A stretch of 36,726 nucleotides of DNA from Planctomycetaceae bacterium (lineage in GTDB: Bacteria; Planctomycetota; Planctomycetia; Pirellulales; Pirellulaceae): NCBI GenBank assembly GCA_012959465.1, contig DUDC01000248.1:1-36726 (forward strand), given 5' to 3'. The notes below the pieces were generated by a model that did not search any database, was not told the DNA's origin, and saw only the letters and a list, made by a program, of their open reading frames with translations. The position numbers and the translations under genes are program-made. Below, one piece after another: positions 1 through 7,089 of this stretch; position 1 is the first letter of the stretch; every line of letters begins with the position of its first letter.

Positions 1-2121
1 GCTCTTCCTGTTCGTCAGTGCTATCGATGCCAGTAAATCAGCATCTCGAACTCCTAAGTCAGTAGCACTACTATTGAGCAACGCTTCGATGACATCGATT
101 TGATCATATTGATCCTTGCCAGCTGCAAGATAACTTCGAGTGAAGGAGTCATCGGGCTCAGTGAGAGGAGTGTGAAAATGGGAAGAAGAATCATGTTCGA
201 TGCGTTTCGCCATTTCGATAGCACGTGTTGCAAGGTCTGGACGCCCCTTCCAGATTGATACTGCTGCTTCATTTAAGATACGGAGAGTTGCAAATCGAAT
301 GACATCATCATCCCTTGTATGCCCCGTTGGATCGAGGAGCAATCGGCGTGCCCTAGAACCCAAGTCTCGGTTCTGTTGTTCCCACTTCGTCAAAGCCTCG
401 CGATGAGCACGACTGCGTTCCTGTTCCGGACCTATGGAGTCGTACGTAAAATCCTCATATCCCGGGAGTTTCGTCAGTGATTGGTGAGCAATATAGCGTA
501 CTACGGAGTACGGGTCTTCAAGAATCTGCGCCAGGAACGGAGCTTGCCATGTTTTGCCAGCAGCCCTATGTGCCGGTTCCCAGCCCATATGCCACACAAT
601 GATTACACGTTGAGCAGCATTGCCGCGGAGCAGCCAAAGCAGGGAGGCGGCCACCGTCTCCTCGTCCTCATCCAGTTCAACCGCGGGTGCTCCGTACCAC
701 TGTGTCAAATGCTGTGCGGACCAGTCGAGCGTTTGGTCCAAATGGCACAAGTTACAAGCGTTAGGCCGGCCAGACCGATGGCTCGAAGCGATGTCCGGGC
801 TGTCGATTCGATGGCTGCGCATCGCGGTGAACAGCGCGTACGAGGTGTTCGGCATGTGGCAGTTGTAACAGCGGCTACCGCTAGAATTCACCGGATGATG
901 CGTGTGCTCTTCAATGTTGTCGATGAACGACTTATGGCATTGCAAACACGCTTGGTTGCTATCCATGCCTTCTGCAAGCTGATCGTTGGGATCGCTCTGA
1001 TGCATCGAATGGCAAGAAAGACACGACATCTCGCCACGCAGATAGCAGGCGGACTTGATCAATCCCAAGTATTCGTCGCCACCAACACAAACCGTGCCGT
1101 CGCGCCAGTAGGTCATGAATCCACCCTCGCGAAGTGGACCGTCCTCGAAGAGTTGCACCTCATGAGTCACGGTCAAATCGTCTCCTGCACGGTACTGCAA
1201 TCCGCGGGTTAGGAAATCCGGGTCCTTGGGTACAAAACTGAGATGACACTGTCCGCATATTTCGGACGACTTGATATGAGACAATCGTTTCGGATTGACA
1301 ATTGTGGGATCGGGTTCGCCGTCCAAGTGCCGTCGATATCGATTGAGAGGATTTCGGTGATGCTCGATGTGCTGCTTCGCCGGACCGTGACAAGCCTCAC
1401 ACGATATACCGAATTCCGCCACCGAACTCTGGAGAAAAGCGCGGCCATGGTATTCTGTCAGTCCTGGGTTTCCACCGACACTGTGGCACTTGATGCACTC
1501 CATTCGCCATTCCGACGTACTCACGCCCGCGTCTGCCGATGCGGGCGGAACCAAGACCGAGTCACTTCGCGGAATCCAACGTTTGCCATCGATGTGGTAA
1601 TAGAAGGGCAGCTCAACCATATTGGATTTATCGGAAATCCAAAAAATCTGCACATGATGAGAGCCGGTCGTTAGCTCAACGCGTTTGGTCAGAAACGGCG
1701 TCCGCGAAGTTCCGATGACCGTTTCCGGGTCGATTCCGGCAGCAAGGTAGCGTTCTTTCCAATTCGTTTCAAACACGGTTGCCCAATACTCATTTCCTCG
1801 TCGTTCGAGACGGCAGGACAAGGCGTCATCTCGGAGTTCGAGGTCTTCAAACGGTGCAACCACTGCCTCCGGCGTCGCAATCTGAGTCATCGTACGATGA
1901 AAACTGTCATGCCAAGTCGAGTACTGATCGGGATGACAGCTACGACACGCATTCGACGTGACGAACTCATTACTACTGACTTGATGTGGAACGTCCAACG
2001 GAGACGCACTTGAAAAACTGTCTTCCGCAGTCAGTCGCAACCAGAACACGGCTGAAGTTACCGTGAGAGCGCAGGCGAAGAGGATTACGATCCGCGTCGC
2101 GAACGTGGGAACGGTCATCAT
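1..2121 (-). CDS. Octaheme c-type cytochrome with HEAT-like C-terminus, 3' end missing
   Basis: The reverse strand is open without a stop from an ATG at 2121 (tandem ATG at 2118, preceded by AAGG) to the window edge, giving 707 codons of an incomplete protein. An N-terminal hydrophobic segment (about residues 9-31) suggests export or a membrane anchor. Eight CxxCH motifs start at residues 59, 209, 241, 289, 367, 392, 418 and 456, so eight covalent hemes are expected in the periplasm. The first motif (CRSCH) is followed by a QYSTWHDSFHR-like stretch typical of c554-type multiheme proteins; a region with TTGSHH and a tryptophan-rich strand lies between hemes 1 and 2. After heme 8 the sequence becomes HEAT-like (PYSVVRYIAHQSL near residue 525). 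No CxxCK is visible, so it is not an obvious NrfA or tetrathionate reductase. Role: electron transfer or an unknown multiheme redox reaction. The substrate cannot be read from sequence. Confidence 0.85.
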   Translation of the reverse strand, partial: MMTVPTFATRIVILFACALTVTSAVFWLRLTAEDSFSSASPLDVPHQVSSNEFVTSNACRSCHPDQYSTWHDSFHRTMTQIATPEAVVAPFEDLELRDDALSCRLERRGNEYWATVFETNWKERYLAAGIDPETVIGTSRTPFLTKRVELTTGSHHVQIFWISDKSNMVELPFYYHIDGKRWIPRSDSVLVPPASADAGVSTSEWRMECIKCHSVGGNPGLTEYHGRAFLQSSVAEFGISCEACHGPAKQHIEHHRNPLNRYRRHLDGEPDPTIVNPKRLSHIKSSEICGQCHLSFVPKDPDFLTRGLQYRAGDDLTVTHEVQLFEDGPLREGGFMTYWRDGTVCVGGDEYLGLIKSACYLRGEMSCLSCHSMHQSDPNDQLAEGMDSNQACLQCHKSFIDNIEEHTHHPVNSSGSRCYNCHMPNTSYALFTAMRSHRIDSPDIASSHRSGRPNACNLCHLDQTLDWSAQHLTQWYGAPAVELDEDEETVAASLLWLLRGNAAQRVIIVWHMGWEPAHRAAGKTWQAPFLAQILEDPYSVVRYIAHQSLTKLPGYEDFTYDSIGPEQERSRAHREALTKWEQQNRDLGSRARRLLLDPTGHTRDDDVIRFATLRILNEAAVSIWKGRPDLATRAIEMAKRIEHDSSSHFHTPLTEPDDSFTRSYLAAGKDQYDQIDVIEALLNSSATDLGVRDADLLASIALTNRKS

Positions 2122-2527
2122 GTCGCCTTAGATGCTTGAACTCGAGGTCCAGATGATCGATTTTAATTCAAGTTACAACTCTACAAGAAGGGTCTTGACA
2201 GGTCAAATTGAGTTCGGCTTGCGGCGACGAACATTGCGAGCGTTCAAACGGTGGTGAGGACACAGATGGACCGGCCGACATTGGCTCCGCCGTGCCTCGT
2301 CTGAACCGACCCCGCCAGTGTTAGGTATTGTCCGTGGGTGGCCTGTTCTTGCGATATCGCCTGCGCTGGCAACAAAGGGGCAACGCGCCGTGGCGTTTAC
2401 CGAGCCCAGTCCATCGGGCTGGGTTGCGGCCAACCAACGTGAGGACCAAGGTGGCGCCAATATTCATACAGATGACCACCACGCCAATTCCTGGCGGCGA
2501 TTGACAGTGTTGCACGATGTGTGACAG
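2122..2527. other. Intergenic stretch, no gene recognised
   Basis: This 406-base gap lies between the cysteine synthase stop and the cytochrome start; both flanking genes are leftward. Apart from the possible promoter at 2178-2206, only short overlapping reading frames in several phases are present. None has a recognisable motif or a good ribosome binding site. A 64-codon reverse frame (2321-2515) has one hydrophobic stretch but does not resemble a known small membrane protein. Confidence 0.5.
2178..2206 (-). promoter_or_regulatory. Possible sigma70-type promoter of the octaheme cytochrome gene
   Basis: On the reverse strand TTGACC (2206-2201) and TAGAGT (2183-2178) are separated by 17 bases, about 60 bases upstream of the ATG at 2121. 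The -35 matches consensus at 5 of 6 positions and the -10 at 4 of 6. The -35 lies in a small palindrome, TTGACAGGTCAA (2195-2206). This is a sequence match only. Confidence 0.35.
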
Positions 2528-3877
2528 CTATTCCGTTTCGAGCCCCTTGCGTACCCATTCATTGAGTCCGCCCTTCATGCTCTTTACGTTCCGATAGCCC
2601 ATCGACTTTAGGTAGAGCGTGGCTTGTTTTGAAAACTTGCCGATATTGCAGACCATGACCATTGGCGTGTCGCGATCCTCGGGTAATTCTCCGGATCGTT
2701 GACCGAGATCGTCTTGCGGAATATTGATTGAAGTGGGTACTCGTGACTCGGCAAAATGCTCCGGAATGCGAATGTCGATCACCAGAGGCCTGTCGTCCCC
2801 TTGCAGCTGTTCATTCAGTTTGGTCACCCTTACCGAATCGTGAGCGTTCTTTAGGTTCTCCATCATCTCGGCGAGCATGGTGTCATTCTTGCTCGGCCCA
2901 GCGGGTGCCGTCTCTTCTGACCGCTCGGGCGGCTTGAACTCGGGAAAATGACGCAAGATCGATGAGGCGTACTTGAATATGTTGTCGGGGAAGATCACCA
3001 CGGCGATCGCACCCGGTTCATCGGGAACTAGCTTCAATGCGCCCCATAGACTCATTCCAGAACTTGGGCCGGCAATGATACTCTCGTCGCGGTTGAGTCT
3101 CAAACAGAGCTCATAGGCCGCTCTGTCGGGCACTTCAACCTCAGCGTCATACTCGTCCGGGCAATAGAGTTTGGTCTGTTGTAGCTGGCGTTGACTCCGT
3201 ACACCCGGAATGTCATGCCCTTCCTCCGGGTAGGCGCCGTACACCTTTACATCACCCTGCTCTTTGAGATACCGGCCGGTTCCGGTGATGGTCCCACAGG
3301 TCCCCAAGCCGGCCACAAAGTGAGTCACTTTGCCTTCGGTCTGACGCCAAATCTCAGGACCGGTCGTGCGGTAATGTGCTCCGGGATTCGCCTCGTTGGC
3401 GTATTGATCGAGCAGTACGTATTCCTCGTTTTCGGCAGTTGCTCGAGCTTGGGCAATCGCACCCTCCGGAGCACCGGGAGCCGGACAAAGCGAATCGTCC
3501 AACTCGACGACTTCCGTGCCAAAAAAACGCAGCACGGTTCGTTTTTCAAGCGGAATCGCCTGAGACAGGGGGGTCTGCAAAGCGTAGCCCTTTTGGTTGC
3601 CGATCATCGCCAGTCCAAGCCCCGTATTACCGGACGTGGCCTCGACAAGCCGCTTTCCGTTGGAGAGCAACCCCTCCTCCTCGGCGACGCGAATCAAATT
3701 GTCGGCAATGCGGTCTTTCACGGCTCCGAACGGGTTGTACCACTCAAGTTTCGCATACACCTTGGTATGTTTGAACGGAACGACCTTGTTCAGCCGCACC
3801 AACGGTGTTGGGTTCTCCGCATTCGAAAGCAGACCGATGATTGACTCGTACACTCGAAGCGTGTGTTCGTTCGTCAT
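2528..3877 (-). CDS. cysK: Cysteine synthase (PLP-dependent) fused to a C-terminal rhodanese domain
   Basis: CysK-type O-acetylserine sulfhydrylase makes cysteine from O-acetylserine and sulfide in the cytoplasm. Numbered from the ATG at 3877 (449 aa), the N-terminus reaches TPLVRL quickly, the PLP lysine is K54 in NPFGAVKDR, the substrate loop is TSGNTG, and the phosphate-binding loop reads GTCGTITG instead of the usual GTGGTITG. After about residue 330 a linker rich in E, P and A leads to a rhodanese domain (VIDIRIPEHF, then the active-site loop CNIGKFS with C410, then GGLNEW). Family CysK proteins are usually near 310 aa, so the extra 120 or so residues are a true fusion. An upstream in-frame ATG at 3928 has AGGAAGG close by and would add 17 residues that do not look like family sequence; the start is therefore uncertain. 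It is divergent from the sulfite reductase, consistent with using its product. The rhodanese domain may deliver or sense sulfane sulfur (inference). Confidence 0.9.
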   Translation of the reverse strand: MTNEHTLRVYESIIGLLSNAENPTPLVRLNKVVPFKHTKVYAKLEWYNPFGAVKDRIADNLIRVAEEEGLLSNGKRLVEATSGNTGLGLAMIGNQKGYALQTPLSQAIPLEKRTVLRFFGTEVVELDDSLCPAPGAPEGAIAQARATAENEEYVLLDQYANEANPGAHYRTTGPEIWRQTEGKVTHFVAGLGTCGTITGTGRYLKEQGDVKVYGAYPEEGHDIPGVRSQRQLQQTKLYCPDEYDAEVEVPDRAAYELCLRLNRDESIIAGPSSGMSLWGALKLVPDEPGAIAVVIFPDNIFKYASSILRHFPEFKPPERSEETAPAGPSKNDTMLAEMMENLKNAHDSVRVTKLNEQLQGDDRPLVIDIRIPEHFAESRVPTSINIPQDDLGQRSGELPEDRDTPMVMVCNIGKFSKQATLYLKSMGYRNVKSMKGGLNEWVRKGLETE

Positions 3878-4057
3878 AACTTGATTCTCTGCCAACGGTT
3901 CGGTCAAGTCGCTTGCCGCGATCCACATAGCCTAGCCTTCCTGAGCGGAATTGCCGAGGGGGCCACGTTTTGATAAGTTGCCTGTCGGAAGCGCGTTCCG
4001 GTCGAGAAACGGATTTTTACCCGACCGTACCACCGAACTGCGCCCTTCCCATCCCCT

Positions 4058-4061
4058 GGAG
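4058..4061 (+). promoter_or_regulatory. Ribosome binding site that sets the sulfite reductase start
   Basis: GGAG lies six bases before the ATG at 4068. The longer in-frame possibility begins with TTG at 3951 and adds 39 residues rich in Arg and Pro that do not look like the family, so the ATG at 4068 is preferred. This leaves a 190-base divergent control region (3878-4067) shared with the cysteine synthase gene. Confidence 0.6.
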
Positions 4062-4067
4062 CGCCAA

Positions 4068-6344
4068 ATGAAGGCCAGCAACCGCCGTTGGAAAGAAATT
4101 CTCGACGGCCACTTACCCGACCAACTCGCCGCAGAAATCGACCAATTCGAAACGGAGATCGAGCTGCGGAGGCAAGGCAAAATCGACGAAAAGGTATTCG
4201 CCGAGACGCGTCTTCGCCGCGGCGCCTACGGTCAGCGATATGACAATGGGCAACGGCATGACGGGACCGAGAGCAAGACACTGGCCTTCCCCGAAGTTGA
4301 GTCCAAGGGTCCCAATACAGTTTGGGATGCGCCGGGAATGCTGCGAATCAAGATTCCCTACGGCGGCATGACGCCGGAGCAACTGGAACTGATGGCAGAA
4401 ATTGCCGAGGAGTATTCCGACGGCATCGCACACATCACGACGCGGCAGGATTTCCAGCTGCATTTCATCCATATCGACGACACGCCCACGATCATGCGGC
4501 GGCTTGCTGCGGTCGGTATTACAACGCGGGAGGCCTGTGGCAACTCGGTGCGAAATGTCTGTGGATGTCCTTTCGCCGGGGTCTGTCCAGACGAAGCATT
4601 CGACGTGACACCCTATGCAGACGCCTACACGCAATTCATGCTCGGCCACCCCGATGCCCAGAACTTTGGCCGCAAATTCAAGCCCAGCTTCAGCGGATGC
4701 CAACAACATGCCTGCGGCCTGGCAGCGATGCATGATATGGGAATGGTGGCGGAATTGCGCGACGTGGATGGCAAACAAGTTCGCGGTTTTCGCGTGGTCG
4801 TCGGCGGGGGACTCGGTGCCGTGCCGCGGCAGGCCAAGTTGTTTGACGAATTCATGTTACCGGAGGAGCTTCTGCCAACGACGCAGGCGATTGCCAAAGT
4901 CTTTGGAAGACACGGAGAGAAGAAAGTGCGCAGTCGAGCTCGCATGAAATTCCTCATCGACAAATGGGGCATTGAAAAATTCAAGGAAGAGGTACTGGCG
5001 GAGCGGCAGAAGTTGAAAGAGGATCCACGCTGGACGGAGTACCTCCAGGATATTGACCAATATGAGGAAAAGCCGAGCCGCCCACCCAGCGAACTACCAC
5101 CTGTCAATGGCGACGTCCGATATGCCAATTGGGTAAAGACGAATATTCGAGATCAGCGGCAAGAAGGCTATGTCACCGCGGCCGTCGCATTGCCACTGGG
5201 TGACTTGACAGGCGATCAACTTCGCTCGCTCGCCGACATAATACGCGAGTTCACCAACGGTTCGATACGGACTACGGTTGAACAGAACTTTGTCATTCGC
5301 TGGGTGAGTAAATCCGATGTGCCAGCATTGCATGCCGCGCTCGATGCGGTTGGGCTCAGCGAACCTGGCGCCAGTAACATTCTCGATTTGGTTGCTTGCC
5401 CAGGCACCGATACTTGCAAACTCGGCATCTCATCTTCGCGAGGACTGGCAGCCGAATTACGGATGCGCCTTACCGCAAAGAGCTACGAACTTGATGAAGC
5501 GATTCAGAATCTGCACATTAAGATCAGCGGCTGCTTCAACAGCTGTGGCCAGCATCATGTGGCTGATATCGGTTTCTACGGAGTGAGCCGTACGGTGAAC
5601 GGATTCAAAGTACCACATTTCCAAGTCGTACTCGGCGGTCAATGGGAAGAGAATGCCGGTTCCTATGGTTTGCCTGTCGTGGCGATTCCATCAAAGCGAA
5701 TTCCAGACGCCTTAGAGAGAATCACAGAGTTCTACATGCGGCAGCGAGAAGCGGAAGAGCCGTTCGCTAAGTTTGTAAAACGCGTGGGCAAGGTCAAGAT
5801 ACGGGCCGTTCTCGATGACCTGACTCAGAATTTACCAAAGCCCGAGACGAATCCAGACTTTTACGCCGACTGGGCTGATCCCCGTCAATACAGTCTCGGC
5901 GATATCGGCAAAGGCGAATGCGCTGGGGAAGTAGTTACTCAGTATGAATTCCAAATGACCTCTGCAGAACGGATGGTATTCAATTCCCAAGTCAAGCTCG
6001 AAGACCACGACGTCCAGGCGGCGGGTGACAGCGCGTACCAAGCGATGATCACTGCAGCCAAGGCCCTTGTTCAGATCCAGTACGACGACGTCACCGGGGA
6101 TCCCGACGAAGTGGTCGAGGAATTCAAGGATCGTTATTTCGACACAAACGTGTTTCTGGATCCGTTTGCGGGGCCCAAGTTTGCCAACTATTTTTTCGCG
6201 GCACACCAGAGTGCCGGAAGAGAATTCAGCGATGATTCCGCCCACGTACTGATCGAAGAAGCTCAATTGTTCATCGAAGCGGTGCACACTTGCTACAACA
6301 AGATCCGCACCGAAGGCATTGAAACGACCGGTGTATCAAAGTAG
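4068..6344 (+). CDS. Siroheme [4Fe-4S] sulfite (or nitrite) reductase, ferredoxin type
   Basis: The product (758 aa from ATG 4068) has the doubled fold of assimilatory sulfite/nitrite reductases, which reduce sulfite to sulfide (or nitrite to ammonia) with six electrons, in the cytoplasm. Visible marks: a TTRQDFQLHF strand in the first half, a CGNSVRNV...CGCPFAGVCPDE region, and the siroheme/cluster ligands CPGTDTC (C444, C450) and CFNSC (C489, C493) with GQHH after them. A C-terminal extension beyond about residue 590 (roughly 165 residues, helical, acidic) follows the usual reductase core. No NAD(P)H or flavin domain is present, so ferredoxin or another small carrier is the likely donor. 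Sulfite is favoured over nitrite because the divergent neighbour makes cysteine from sulfide, but the two activities cannot be separated by reading alone. The gene downstream starts 57 bases later, probably in the same operon. Confidence 0.9.
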   Translation: MKASNRRWKEILDGHLPDQLAAEIDQFETEIELRRQGKIDEKVFAETRLRRGAYGQRYDNGQRHDGTESKTLAFPEVESKGPNTVWDAPGMLRIKIPYGGMTPEQLELMAEIAEEYSDGIAHITTRQDFQLHFIHIDDTPTIMRRLAAVGITTREACGNSVRNVCGCPFAGVCPDEAFDVTPYADAYTQFMLGHPDAQNFGRKFKPSFSGCQQHACGLAAMHDMGMVAELRDVDGKQVRGFRVVVGGGLGAVPRQAKLFDEFMLPEELLPTTQAIAKVFGRHGEKKVRSRARMKFLIDKWGIEKFKEEVLAERQKLKEDPRWTEYLQDIDQYEEKPSRPPSELPPVNGDVRYANWVKTNIRDQRQEGYVTAAVALPLGDLTGDQLRSLADIIREFTNGSIRTTVEQNFVIRWVSKSDVPALHAALDAVGLSEPGASNILDLVACPGTDTCKLGISSSRGLAAELRMRLTAKSYELDEAIQNLHIKISGCFNSCGQHHVADIGFYGVSRTVNGFKVPHFQVVLGGQWEENAGSYGLPVVAIPSKRIPDALERITEFYMRQREAEEPFAKFVKRVGKVKIRAVLDDLTQNLPKPETNPDFYADWADPRQYSLGDIGKGECAGEVVTQYEFQMTSAERMVFNSQVKLEDHDVQAAGDSAYQAMITAAKALVQIQYDDVTGDPDEVVEEFKDRYFDTNVFLDPFAGPKFANYFFAAHQSAGREFSDDSAHVLIEEAQLFIEAVHTCYNKIRTEGIETTGVSK

Positions 6345-6401
6345 AACGCCGTTGACAAAACGAGTCCACGTCGCGAGAAGCGAATCCACTGAGACAACAC
6401 A

Positions 6402-6962
6402 ATGGAACTACAACACGTCAATATCAAGATCTTCGTCGATGGTGACTTGCGAGTTGATTTACAACAGGTCGTCGACGTCTTCCATCGTTGGATCGCCGAA
6501 CAGGCAATGGACGAACTGCTGATCGATGTCGCCGACTATCGCCATGTGCCAGCCGGGCCAGGCGTTGTAATTGTCGGACATGAAGCGGATTATTCCCTTG
6601 ATAATGCAGGCAACCGCCAAGGTTTGCTCTACAACCGCAAAATGCCGATTAGCGGCAGCAACGCGGATCGATTCAATCAAGCCTTTGCCGCAGCCGTGAA
6701 GGCCTGCAATCTCCTCGAAAACGAGTTTGCCGGGAAGCTAAGGTTCAACCGCCAGGAATTCGAGCTGCTTGTCAATGACCGCTGCTTGGCCCCAAACACG
6801 GTTGAGACGCTGGAGGCGTGTAAACCCGAAATCGAAGCATTCCTCGACAGTCTCGGACAAACGAATGCCGTCGTTGCACACGATACCAACGGGCGGCGGC
6901 GTTTCAGTGTGAACGTTGCGCTGAACAGCCCACTGGATTTTGGCGTTGTTCTGTCATCGTGA
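6402..6962 (+). CDS. Conserved protein of unknown function paired with the sulfite reductase
   Basis: A 186-aa soluble protein with no signal peptide, membrane segment or cysteine pair. It opens with a beta-strand (VNIKIFVDGD), then an FHRWIAEQAMDELLIDVADY stretch with a VPAGPGVVIVGH segment, and a long helical part (residues about 85-150). I recall similar small proteins beside NirA-type reductases in planctomycetes, but no biochemical role is known to me. It lies 57 bases behind the reductase on the same strand, so co-transcription is likely. The only initiation signal is a weak GAG before the ATG. Possible roles are assembly or siroheme delivery, or an electron-transfer scaffold; none is shown by the sequence. 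Confidence 0.8.
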   Translation: MELQHVNIKIFVDGDLRVDLQQVVDVFHRWIAEQAMDELLIDVADYRHVPAGPGVVIVGHEADYSLDNAGNRQGLLYNRKMPISGSNADRFNQAFAAAVKACNLLENEFAGKLRFNRQEFELLVNDRCLAPNTVETLEACKPEIEAFLDSLGQTNAVVAHDTNGRRRFSVNVALNSPLDFGVVLSS

Positions 6963-7021
6963 GCTTCGTGCTGGGCTTTAATGACGAGAGTGTCGACCCG
7001 TAGTACCTAGGTCCTCAAGTG

Positions 7022-7073
7022 CCTCCCGCGTTTACGCGTCGGGTTACGTCTTAACGCGGTGCGTCAGCGAGGG
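7022..7073. repeat. Imperfect inverted repeat between convergent genes, possible terminator
   Basis: The left arm (7022-7046, ending CGCGTCGGGTTA) and right arm (7051-7073, starting TTAACGCGG and ending CAGCGAGGG) are imperfect reverse complements with a short loop. It sits between the end of the unknown gene (6962) and the end of the amidohydrolase gene (7090), a usual place for a bidirectional terminator. There is no clear T run. Similar TTACGCGTCGGGTTA-type elements are, to my recollection, common between planctomycete genes. Confidence 0.5.
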
Positions 7074-7089
7074 TAGCCGGGGCGTGATT

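Noticed and set aside
481-1212. Forward open frame of 243 codons
   Set aside because: It is antisense to the octaheme cytochrome, whose eight CxxCH motifs prove the other strand; the forward product has no family features.
1-2121. Octaheme cytochrome as an MccA sulfite reductase or NrfA nitrite reductase
   Set aside because: All eight visible motifs are plain CxxCH; neither a CxxCK nor the unusual long-spaced heme motif of MccA is visible in the part present.
2321-2515. Reverse 64-codon frame with a hydrophobic stretch
   Set aside because: No ribosome binding site, no recognisable motif, and overlapping frames of similar length on both strands.
3191-3844. Forward frame of 217 codons
   Set aside because: Antisense to the cysteine synthase domain, which has clear PLP motifs.
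4113-4778. Reverse frame of 221 codons
   Set aside because: Antisense to the sulfite reductase; rich in Arg/His/Cys as expected of a shadow frame.
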